This document shows, piece after piece, positions 46,023 to 52,822 of a stretch of 52,822 nt of DNA; within the stretch, counting starts at the first letter, position 1, and every line of letters begins with the position of its first letter. This stretch comes from an uncultured Bacteroidales bacterium (lineage in GTDB: Bacteria; Bacteroidota; Bacteroidia; Bacteroidales; UBA4417): positions 1 through 52,822 of the forward strand of contig CAIJPI010000210.1 of assembly GCA_903822525.1 (NCBI GenBank), given 5' to 3'. Below the pieces are notes generated by a model. It searched no databases. It was not told the DNA's origin and saw only the letters and a list, made by a program, of their open reading frames with translations. The translations under genes were made by a program, and so were the position numbers.

Positions 46023-47840
46023 ATGGCCAGCCGCATTTATGCCGATCGTAAAATAGTGATTATCACGACCTTCCTGGTTATCGGTTTTATTTATCTTATT
46101 CGTCTATTTTATATTCAGGTAATCGACCGGAGCTATACCCTTTCGGCCAATAATAATGTTCTCAGGTATGTAACGCAATTTCCTGCCCGCGGACTTATAT
46201 ACGACCGTAATGGGAAGCTGCTTGTTTACAACGAAGCTGTATACGATCTGATGGTAATTCCACGGCAAGTGAAAGATGTTGATACAGCTGAAATATGCCG
46301 CCTGTTAGGGATAACTGCAGAAGGGTATCATGAGCGGATGAAAAAAGCCCGGGATTATTCGCCTATGCTGGCATCGGCATTTGAAAAGCAGATTTCAAAA
46401 GAAACATATGGCTATATTGAGGAGAAACTATACCGTTTCAGGGGTTTCTTTGTTCAGCCGCGTACCCTACGGAAATATCCCATGTCGATAGGTGCGCACC
46501 TGTTGGGCTACATAGGTGAGGTTACCCCGGTGCAGGTGGGAAAGAGCGATTATTACAAGCAGGGCGATTATATCGGCATCAGCGGAATTGAGCGTGCTTA
46601 CGAAAAAGAGTTGCGCGGAATTAAAGGACTTAAAATACGTATGGTTGATGTTTTTAACCGTGATGTAGGCAGTTTTGAGAATGGGCGCTACGATACTTCT
46701 GCTGTTATGGGAGGTGATCTGTATACCGGAATTGATGCTGATTTACAGCAATACGGCGAAAAACTTATGGCCAACAAAAGGGGAAGTATTGTCGCTATTG
46801 ACCCGGCTACAGGCGAAATCCTATGCTTTCTTTCGAGTCCCGGATATGATCCGAATCTCCTGGTTGGGAGAGTACGTGGTAAAAATTACGGGATTCTCAA
46901 CAATGACCCTATTAAGCCATTGCTGAACCGTGCTATTATGGGCCAATACCCTCCTGGGTCGACTTTTAAGATGGCAAACGATATGGTAGGGCTTCAAATG
47001 GGTGTTATCACTAAAAATACCCGTTATTCGTGCCAGGGCCCGGGCTCCTCTCCTATTAAATGCACCCATAACCATGTATCCCCACTTGATGTGTATATGG
47101 CCATTCAGCAATCGTGCAATCCATTTCACTGGCAGGTATTCCGCGCCATCATGAGCGATCCGAATTATGAAAACACTAAACAGCGATATGATGTATGGCG
47201 AAAACACCTTATGAGTATGGGATTTGGACGCAAACTCAATACCGACCTTGCCTTCGAACTTAAGGGTAATCTACCGCCATCAGAGGTTTTCGACAAAATA
47301 TACGGTGTAGGAAGATGGAATGCCATGACAATACGTTCCTTGTCAATTGGGCAGGGTGAAGTTCTTACAACTCCCCTCCAACTGGTTAATTATGCTTCAA
47401 TGGTTGCCAACCGGGGTTTCTTTTATCCTCCTCATGTAGTTAGATCCGTCGGAAACGAAAAGAACAAAACCAATTTTGGGAATCAGAAAAATGTGGCAAG
47501 TATTAATGTTGAATATATTGACATTGTTATACAAGGCATGAGAGAAGTTTTCGAGGGATCGCATGGTACTGCCAGAGCCTATAAAATTGACAGTTTAAGC
47601 ATGGCGGGAAAAACAGGTACAGCTCAAACCTCAAGTGGGAAAGATAATTCTAACTTCATTGCATTCGCACCTGTTGAAACCCCAAAGATTGCTATCTGCG
47701 TGATTGTTGAAGAAGCCGGATTTGGTTCAAGATGGGCAGCTCCGATTGCTTCATTAATGATTGAAAAATACCTGTTCCACACTGTAAAACGAAAGGAAAT
47801 AGAAGAAAACATGATTAATGCTAATCTGTTGAATAATTGA
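46023..47840 (+). CDS. mrdA: Penicillin-binding protein 2 (elongasome transpeptidase)
   Basis: 605 residues, class B PBP. One N-terminal membrane helix (about 10-30), then the pedestal domain with FPARGLIYDRNGKLLVYNE and GAHLLGYIGEV. The transpeptidase motifs are Ser313-Thr-Phe-Lys316 (YPPGSTFK), Ser364-Cys-Asn366, and Lys530-Thr-Gly-Thr533. It crosslinks peptidoglycan during cell elongation in partnership with RodA. The rodA gene overlaps its end by 4 bp. The mreBCD genes that commonly precede this pair in Bacteroidota are not upstream here. Confidence 0.95.
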   Translation: MASRIYADRKIVIITTFLVIGFIYLIRLFYIQVIDRSYTLSANNNVLRYVTQFPARGLIYDRNGKLLVYNEAVYDLMVIPRQVKDVDTAEICRLLGITAEGYHERMKKARDYSPMLASAFEKQISKETYGYIEEKLYRFRGFFVQPRTLRKYPMSIGAHLLGYIGEVTPVQVGKSDYYKQGDYIGISGIERAYEKELRGIKGLKIRMVDVFNRDVGSFENGRYDTSAVMGGDLYTGIDADLQQYGEKLMANKRGSIVAIDPATGEILCFLSSPGYDPNLLVGRVRGKNYGILNNDPIKPLLNRAIMGQYPPGSTFKMANDMVGLQMGVITKNTRYSCQGPGSSPIKCTHNHVSPLDVYMAIQQSCNPFHWQVFRAIMSDPNYENTKQRYDVWRKHLMSMGFGRKLNTDLAFELKGNLPPSEVFDKIYGVGRWNAMTIRSLSIGQGEVLTTPLQLVNYASMVANRGFFYPPHVVRSVGNEKNKTNFGNQKNVASINVEYIDIVIQGMREVFEGSHGTARAYKIDSLSMAGKTGTAQTSSGKDNSNFIAFAPVETPKIAICVIVEEAGFGSRWAAPIASLMIEKYLFHTVKRKEIEENMINANLLNN

Positions 47841-49096
47841 AAGAGCAAAAAGGAATTTTCCGCCATATCGATCGCACGCTGATACTATTATACCTGGCAC
47901 TGGTACTGATAGGCTGGGTTAATATTTATGCAGCCGTGTATAACGATGAGCATGCCAGTATTTTCGACTTATCGCAGTCGTATGGGAAACAGATGCTTTG
48001 GATAGTAACATCCCTGATTTTGGGATTAATGGTAATACTTACTGATGCCAAGTTTTTCAATGCCTTTGCCTATCCTATATATGGAGGGACGATTTTGCTG
48101 CTGGTGGTGGTATTGTTTGCAGGAAAAGAAATTGCCGGTTCCAAGTCGTGGTTCCAGATAGGTGGTTTTGCGCTGCAGCCTGCTGAATTTGCTAAATTTG
48201 CCACCACCCTTGCGCTGGCACATTACCTGAGTGCACTCGATTTTGACAGCAGAAAACGAAAATCACAGATTATTCCGCTCTTTATTCTTGCACTTCCGGC
48301 TGTGCTTATACTGCTGCAGAACGATACGGGATCGGCCATTGTTTATGCATCGCTGGCACTTGTATTATACAGACAGGGCATGCCCGGCAGCATATTGTTA
48401 CTTGGTGTTGCGGTAGCTATACTTTCAATCATGGCCTTACTCTTTAATCCCTATATTGTAATAGCCGTTATTGGAGTCTTGCTTCTTGGATTTGCTTTTT
48501 TTATGCGGCGCAATATGCGTAACGTCCTTACGTTGGCAGGTATTTTTGTGGTGGCTTCGATGTTTGTACAAAGTGTGAATTATGCCTTCGAAAATATACT
48601 TGAGTTTCACCAGAAAACCCGTATAAACGTATTGCTTGGCAAACAGATCGATCTGAAAGGGGCAGGATATAATGTTAACCAATCGAAAATTGCCATCGGA
48701 TCAGGCGGTTTCTGGGGGAAAGGATTCCTGAACGGAACGCAGACCAAGTTTAATTTCGTTCCTGAACAGAGCACCGACTTTATTTTTTGTACGGTTGGTG
48801 AAGAATGGGGATTTGTAGGGTCTACAGCAGTAATACTCTTATTCCTGGCTCTGATTGTGCGGATTATCCTGATGGCCGAGCGACAACGCTCGGATTTCAG
48901 CCGGATATACGGATATGGTGTTGCCTCCATATTATTTTTCCATTTCTTTGTCAATATCGGTATGACCATAGGCCTTATGCCCGTAATCGGGATTCCTCTG
49001 CCTTTTTTCAGTTATGGTGGTTCATCGCTCTGGGCATTTACCATTCTGCTATTCATTTTTATCAAACAGGATTCGAACAGGCTGCAGCTGGTATAG
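47837..49096 (+). CDS. rodA: RodA-type peptidoglycan glycosyltransferase (SEDS family)
   Basis: 419 residues with about ten membrane helices. The start is a TTG overlapping the mrdA stop (TTGA), with no ATG until residue about 52, so the TTG is preferred. SEDS signatures: GSKSWFQIGGFALQPAEFAKFATTLALAHYL (about 100-130), LILLQNDTGSAIVYASL with the catalytic-loop Asp, QSKIAIGSGGFWGKGF, FVPEQSTDFIFCTVGEEWGFVG, and GIPLPFFSYGGSSLWAF near the end. It polymerises lipid II into glycan strands during elongation and works with PBP2. Confidence 0.95.
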   Translation: MKEQKGIFRHIDRTLILLYLALVLIGWVNIYAAVYNDEHASIFDLSQSYGKQMLWIVTSLILGLMVILTDAKFFNAFAYPIYGGTILLLVVVLFAGKEIAGSKSWFQIGGFALQPAEFAKFATTLALAHYLSALDFDSRKRKSQIIPLFILALPAVLILLQNDTGSAIVYASLALVLYRQGMPGSILLLGVAVAILSIMALLFNPYIVIAVIGVLLLGFAFFMRRNMRNVLTLAGIFVVASMFVQSVNYAFENILEFHQKTRINVLLGKQIDLKGAGYNVNQSKIAIGSGGFWGKGFLNGTQTKFNFVPEQSTDFIFCTVGEEWGFVGSTAVILLFLALIVRIILMAERQRSDFSRIYGYGVASILFFHFFVNIGMTIGLMPVIGIPLPFFSYGGSSLWAFTILLFIFIKQDSNRLQLV

Positions 49097-49171
49097 TGAG
49101 GGAGAGAGAGAGGGAAGGGGAGAGGGGGCGAGAGAGCGAGGGGGTGAGGGAGCGAGGGAGCGAGGGAGCGA
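49097..49171 (+). repeat. Purine-only tandem repeat with GAGGGAGC octamers
   Basis: The 75 bp after the rodA stop codon are almost entirely G and A on the plus strand. The 3' part has three exact GAGGGAGC octamers (49146-49169); the 5' part is degenerate GA/GGGA/GCGA. Such tracts can form triplex or slip-strand structures. The remaining gap to 49461 (about 290 bp) shows no gene. Confidence 0.85.
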
Positions 49172-49461
49172 AATCTGTTATATCGAAAATGGGAATGCAG
49201 CAAGAAAAAAATTATGAGATCGAACGACACATTCCGGGACTGGCAAGGTTGAATCAGCTCAGGATGTTAAATATTTGCAGGTGGATATAACAAGTGTAAA
49301 AGAATTCACCGCTTGCGCGAAACCTGGCATCTTCAGCCTTTGGTTTATATAGGATACAATTTGATTTTAAGATAACACATCAGATCCTGCTCATTTTATG
49401 GAAGAGTGAGAAAGTTAGCGCTATACCTGTAAACAGATACTTTTTCCCGATCAGTTCACAT

Positions 49462-49494
49462 AAAAAAACCGCTCCATGACTGAAGCGGTTTTTA
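49462..49494 (-). terminator. Terminator of the PpiD/SurA-like gene
   Basis: AAAAAACCGCT (49463-49473) pairs with AGCGGTTTTT (49484-49493) around a 10-base loop; on the minus strand the T-run is on the far side, 20 bp after the stop codon. Confidence 0.88.
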
Positions 49495-49514
49495 AAAATC
49501 ATGTTAGGTTTAGT

Positions 49515-51638
49515 TTAGTAGAACGTTAACCTGTTATCTTCAATATCGGCCTTTTCCTGAAGTATGTTTGAGAACATACCAGCACGTCCCTGGAAATAGA
49601 GAGCCATCTGTTTTTTCTGATTTTCAAAATCTACTGTAACAGGAGCATCTTTAATCTGATCGAGAATAAATACATAAACTCCCTGTTCGCCTTGCACCGG
49701 ACCGGTTACCTGGCCTTTTTTAGCTGAGAAGATCTGCCCGGTAAGTTTCGCCTCATGACCGTAGTTAGGAATATTGGCACTGGTGAATGATACATCAACG
49801 GTATCAATTTTGATTTTTGGGAATTCCTGAATCAGCGCATTTACATCCTTGAGTTTAGCAAACTGATTGTTCACTTTTTTCATCAGGAATTCTGCTTTCT
49901 TTTCGCGGAGAACAAGTGGTTTGATAGGATCCTTCAAAACATCGAGTGGAACGAATCCTATTTCTACTTTATTCTTCAGGGCTGCAACTACATACGTACC
50001 TTCGATATCAAATACATTTGAAACGGAACCTTTTTCTGTTTCTTCATTAAATGACCAGCGTACTATTTCACGTGCAATTTTCAATCCGGGGATGGTATTA
50101 TCACTTTCGTTGAGCCTGTCGGCATTACGAAGATTCAGGCCTTTATCTTTAACAGCCTTTTCCATTTTTTCCAATGTATTATTGGTTGATGCAAAAGTGC
50201 TGGCCTCGTTATATAAAGCTTCGATGGTTTTGGAGCCTGCTTCCATGCGGAAATCGACACTGGCAACCTTTATTTTGGCTGAAGGATCTTTTTTACCTGC
50301 TATTTTCAGAATGTGGTATCCAAACTGTGTTTCTACCTTTTTAATATCTCCAACAGTGCCTTTTAAAACGGCCTCGTTAAATTCGGTTACCATGGTTCCT
50401 TCGGCAAACCAACCCAGATCGCCTAGTTTTATTTTTGCTGATTCATCATCGTTAAGTGTGACAGCCATTACTTCGAAAGCGGCAGGATTTTTCTGTATCA
50501 CGTTCAAAATACTATCAGCCAATTTTCCGGCAGCTTCGCGGGTACGAGTTGCAGTTTTGATAGGGGTGCCTGCATATGAAACCAGAATATGGCTGGCCTT
50601 CAGAGAATCGGGTTTTACCTGGCGATCCACCACTTTAAATATGCGATACATTCCATTATCTTCGGTTGGCTGTAAAACCTGTCCAACAGGAGCATTAAAC
50701 AGCATTGAATCGATCATAGGCGAAAATTTGCCCCGCTTATGCCAGGTACTGTCGTAACGGTTATCGGAGGTTGAATTTACAAATCCGGCAATATCGGTAG
50801 CAACCTGGAATTCAGTGTATGCTTTCTGAATATTTTGATTCAGGAGGGCTTTGTCCTCAGCCGACATTTTAGGTTCGAAGAGCACATATTCCAGATCACG
50901 AACTGGTTTGTCCTGTTTGTACTTATACTTGTTTTCGGCATAGTATTTTTCGTAATCGGCATCCGTAATTTTTACGGCACTATCAGGAACCATCTGGTAC
51001 GACATACCGGTTATACGAACCTGAGCCATAGTATTTGCCTCTGTGTAATTGCGTTTAGCAAATGCAGTGGGCACATAAAATGCTTTGGTGATCAGATTGT
51101 TGTATTTTGTCGACTGCCTGTCGCTTTTGATTGCTTTTTCCATCAACAGGTAGCGTTGTTTCATTTCAGGTTTAACCATCTCGGTATTGTCGAGATTCTG
51201 AAGGAAATTATTTACTGCTTTCTGGTCAAATTGTCCGGTTTTAGGATCGGTAAAACTTTGAACAATATATTGATGAGGATTTTTTCCCCTGATAAGATCA
51301 TCAAGTTCTTCGATAGAAACTGATACGCCAAGCTCATCGTATTGCTCGTTCATAACAATTTCGTTTACTACCTGCTGCCAGGTTTGCTGGCGTACCTGGT
51401 AATTTTCTTCTGCAGTCAGATTTTCTTTTCCGCTGTTAGCTTTCTGCATCTCGCTGTTCTCTTCAACTCTTTTGTTGAATTCAGTAATCGAGATTTTCTC
51501 ACCTGCAATAATACCTATTGTATTGGACTGCTTTCCTTTCTTGCGCTGAAAATCGCTAAGAACGAAAAGAAGAAGTGCAATACCAATAATAGCTACCAGT
51601 AACCAGTAATGTTTTCGTATTTCGCCAATAATTGCCAT
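49515..51638 (-). CDS. PpiD/SurA-like periplasmic peptidyl-prolyl isomerase and chaperone
   Basis: 707 residues from the ATG at 51638; an upstream TTG at 51677 is rejected because the -7 element is there. An N-terminal membrane anchor (about 10-30: YWLLVAIIGIALLLFVLSDF) places the rest in the periplasm. The SurA-N-like chaperone region (about 40-200) is followed by a parvulin domain at about 345-450: LKASHILVSYAG ... LGDLGWFAEGTMVTEFNEAVLKGTVGD ... FGYHILKIAGK. A second, weaker parvulin-like or chaperone region fills the C-terminus. PpiD proteins help newly exported proteins fold. The gene next upstream in many Bacteroidota is a CorC/HlyC-type gene; here only a remnant is left. Confidence 0.9.
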   Translation of the reverse strand: MAIIGEIRKHYWLLVAIIGIALLLFVLSDFQRKKGKQSNTIGIIAGEKISITEFNKRVEENSEMQKANSGKENLTAEENYQVRQQTWQQVVNEIVMNEQYDELGVSVSIEELDDLIRGKNPHQYIVQSFTDPKTGQFDQKAVNNFLQNLDNTEMVKPEMKQRYLLMEKAIKSDRQSTKYNNLITKAFYVPTAFAKRNYTEANTMAQVRITGMSYQMVPDSAVKITDADYEKYYAENKYKYKQDKPVRDLEYVLFEPKMSAEDKALLNQNIQKAYTEFQVATDIAGFVNSTSDNRYDSTWHKRGKFSPMIDSMLFNAPVGQVLQPTEDNGMYRIFKVVDRQVKPDSLKASHILVSYAGTPIKTATRTREAAGKLADSILNVIQKNPAAFEVMAVTLNDDESAKIKLGDLGWFAEGTMVTEFNEAVLKGTVGDIKKVETQFGYHILKIAGKKDPSAKIKVASVDFRMEAGSKTIEALYNEASTFASTNNTLEKMEKAVKDKGLNLRNADRLNESDNTIPGLKIAREIVRWSFNEETEKGSVSNVFDIEGTYVVAALKNKVEIGFVPLDVLKDPIKPLVLREKKAEFLMKKVNNQFAKLKDVNALIQEFPKIKIDTVDVSFTSANIPNYGHEAKLTGQIFSAKKGQVTGPVQGEQGVYVFILDQIKDAPVTVDFENQKKQMALYFQGRAGMFSNILQEKADIEDNRLTFY

Positions 51639-51674
51639 TTGTATGTAATTTAATAGTTTTCGTAAAAAGAGGTG

Positions 51675-51682
51675 CAAATTTA
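51675..51682 (-). promoter_or_regulatory. Promoter -7 element of the PpiD/SurA-like gene
   Basis: Minus strand TAAATTTG, exact TAnnTTTG, 37 bp upstream of the ATG at 51638. Confidence 0.55.
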
Positions 51683-51836
51683 CAATAATTCCTCAGTTGG
51701 AAAAATTATTTTTTCATTCTTATCGCATCCAGCCCATTTTGAAAGCCTTTAAGTATGAATCCATTACCTAAATCCGGAATAAATCAGGCTTTTCCTTCAA
51801 CACTGAAAGGTTGAATCTTGAAAAATACTCAGCTGT

Positions 51837-51932
51837 TTACGCATCAATTTTCAGCAGCACTTTGTCGATCCTGCTGCCTGATGCTTCGAGGATTGTAAAT
51901 GTAAAGCGTTCAATTTTAATCTGTTGATTTTT
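51837..51932 (-). pseudogene. Probable C-terminal remnant of a CorC/HlyC (CNNM-type) hemolysin-family gene
   Basis: A stop-to-stop minus-strand frame of 31 codons ends with the sequence IERFTFTILEASGSRIDKVL followed by LKIDA and TAA. This matches the end of the transporter-associated CorC/HlyC domain (pattern: aromatic-x-F-x-V/I-hydrophobic-E-x-x-x-x-R-I-x-x-V-x-hydrophobic). An in-frame TGA sits just upstream and no Met precedes it. Upstream of about 51925 the similarity stops and the DNA leads into the toxin-antitoxin pair on the opposite strand. The position, directly upstream of a PpiD/SurA-like gene, is where intact family members are often found. Only 27-31 residues support this, so it is tentative. 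Confidence 0.5.
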
Positions 51933-52038
51933 TCAGAAAGATGTTCCGGGTAGTTCCAAAAATTGAAGCCGGTTAAAGTAATTCCATACAGTTGAAGGAT
52001 GGGAAAACGTATGTTTACCAGTCATAGCTTTTTTTGAG

Positions 52039-52046
52039 TATTTTTG
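52039..52046 (+). promoter_or_regulatory. Promoter -7 element of the toxin-antitoxin pair
   Basis: TATTTTTG, exact TAnnTTTG, only 10 bp before the antitoxin ATG, so the transcript would be nearly leaderless. Confidence 0.45.
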
Positions 52047-52056
52047 TAAAAACAAT

Positions 52057-52299
52057 ATGAGTATGGAAACATTAATAGTACATCTAGACAAAAGCGTCAG
52101 CAAGGCTAAAGTGAAAGAAGCTTTAAAAATGCTGAAAGGGATAAAAAGTGTTTCAGATAGATTAAGCCGTTCCGATTTCGAGGAACTAGCCGACAACTTA
52201 CTTATTAAAGAAATGAAAAAGGCGGATAAAAGTGCTTTACTTTCCTACACAGAAGGCAAGAAAGAATTTGCTGCTATTAAAAATCGTTTGAACGAATGA
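52057..52299 (+). CDS. Probable type II antitoxin
   Basis: 80 residues, mostly helical and charged, starting METLIVHLDKSVSKAKVKEALKMLKGIKSV (an initial strand then helices), with SRSDFEELADNLLIKEMKKADKSALLSYTE in the second half. I do not recognise a DNA-binding family with certainty. The assignment rests on context: its stop overlaps the start of a RelE/ParE-like toxin gene by 4 bp (ATGA), the usual antitoxin-first order, and its size. Antitoxins of this kind bind and neutralise the toxin and repress their own promoter. Confidence 0.7.
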   Translation: MSMETLIVHLDKSVSKAKVKEALKMLKGIKSVSDRLSRSDFEELADNLLIKEMKKADKSALLSYTEGKKEFAAIKNRLNE

Positions 52300-52562
52300 T
52301 TGTTATATATCGAAAATCATTTTTTAATGATGTTGGCCTTATTATCAAACTAAAACATGTTATTGATATTGAATTTATTACCGAAATGGCAAATAGTGTT
52401 TCGGTACCAATTGATATCCCAGGTTTTAAATGGCTACGGCAGTACCCTGATATGGCACGGATCGAAGTTGCTCCTTTTCGAATAGGTGTGCAGGTAATAG
52501 GAGACACAATAATATTTAAGCGTGTACTTCACCGCTCTTTATTTTATACGCAATTTCCATAA
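52296..52562 (+). CDS. RelE/ParE-superfamily toxin
   Basis: 88 residues. The C-terminal half follows the RelE/ParE pattern: GFKWLRQYPDMARIEVAPFRIGVQVIGDTIIFKRVLHRSLFYTQFP, matching the common xxLxGxxxxxRIRxGxYRIGxxIxxDxVxFxRVLHRxxxYxxFP. The basic and His residues near the end (Lys/Arg-Val-Leu-His-Arg) sit where RelE-type RNases keep catalytic residues. It probably cleaves mRNA on the ribosome, or poisons gyrase if ParE-like; sequence does not decide. Translationally coupled to the antitoxin gene. Confidence 0.78.
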   Translation: MIVIYRKSFFNDVGLIIKLKHVIDIEFITEMANSVSVPIDIPGFKWLRQYPDMARIEVAPFRIGVQVIGDTIIFKRVLHRSLFYTQFP

Positions 52563-52822
52563 GTGCCTGAATATATATAATATATAAAATGCAAGCCTGA
52601 TATTGTATATTATCAAGCGCAAACAAATTTATTGATAAACAGAGGGCAGTAAAAACATAACTTCTGAGACAACCTCAATTAATAAGCAATAATTAATTTT
52701 GCACATGAGGTATTATTTCATGTGATTTACAAATACTTCCTTAGGCAGTAAAGATTATACTATTTACAACATCTTTCCGCCACACTCCGTTAGGGATATT
52801 GAGCTGAAGACTGATGACTTCA
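52563..52822. other. Right end of the window, no confident gene
   Basis: AT-rich DNA after the toxin gene. A minus-strand frame is open from the window edge to a TAA at 52741 (26 codons, ending GVWRKDVVNSIIFTA) and may be the 3' end of a gene that continues outside; it matches nothing I recognise. Confidence 0.35.

Noticed and set aside
51933..52196. 87-codon minus-strand frame between the CorC remnant and the antitoxin
   Set aside because: It is mostly the antisense of the antitoxin gene and has no family resemblance.

Overview
The window looks like ordinary chromosome from a Bacteroidota bacterium, probably a Bacteroidales-type fermenter. The evidence is type IX secretion (T9SS) sorting domains, S46 dipeptidyl-peptidases, many lipoproteins and OmpA/TolC/BamA-type envelope genes, tryptophanase, and promoters that match the Bacteroidota -7 element TAnnTTTG. 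I see no rRNA, tRNA, CRISPR array or intact transposase.

Layout. 1-2.1 kb: two adjacent paralogous secreted proteins with a Reeler-like/choice-of-anchor V N-terminus carrying CxxCH (one cut by the window edge). 2.6-9.2 kb: a tetR-tolC-adaptor-RND efflux operon on the minus strand with a candidate TetR operator. 9.5-13 kb: apolipoprotein N-acyltransferase and a carboxyltransferase (oxaloacetate decarboxylase alpha-like) lacking a biotin domain. 13.3-33.5 kb: a peptidase-rich stretch (M49, S46, M64 and a second S46) mixed with a VF530 protein, an OB-fold lipoprotein, a pentapeptide-repeat protein, a 1034-residue T9SS cargo with four Ig-like repeats, a barrel protein, an acyltransferase and a propeller-like lipoprotein. 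33.6-43.8 kb: mannose-1-phosphate guanylyltransferase, SprT-like protein, small lipoprotein, MlaE-MlaF lipid transporter, CvpA, a polytopic membrane protein, phosphoglycerate kinase, an SPFH protein and tryptophanase. 44.2-51.6 kb: alpha/beta-hydrolase lipoprotein, PBP2 and RodA, and a PpiD/SurA-type foldase. 51.8-52.6 kb: a probable remnant of a CorC/HlyC-type gene beside a RelE/ParE-like toxin-antitoxin pair.

Functional picture. The secreted or periplasmic dipeptidyl-peptidases together with tryptophanase fit growth on peptides and amino acids. Lnt, PBP2/RodA, MlaEF, the foldase and the barrel protein are envelope-building functions.

The most unusual signal is intergenic. Five short tandem arrays of 7- or 8-base units lie between genes: GGGGTTR at 34.81 kb and, inverted, at 37.53 kb; GGGATGT at 37.44 kb; AATGTGRT directly upstream of the pgk promoter at 41.13 kb; and GAGGGAGC after rodA at 49.1 kb. 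There is also a 223-bp element with terminal inverted repeats at 29.3 kb. I did not find an obviously new multi-gene defence or metabolic system.
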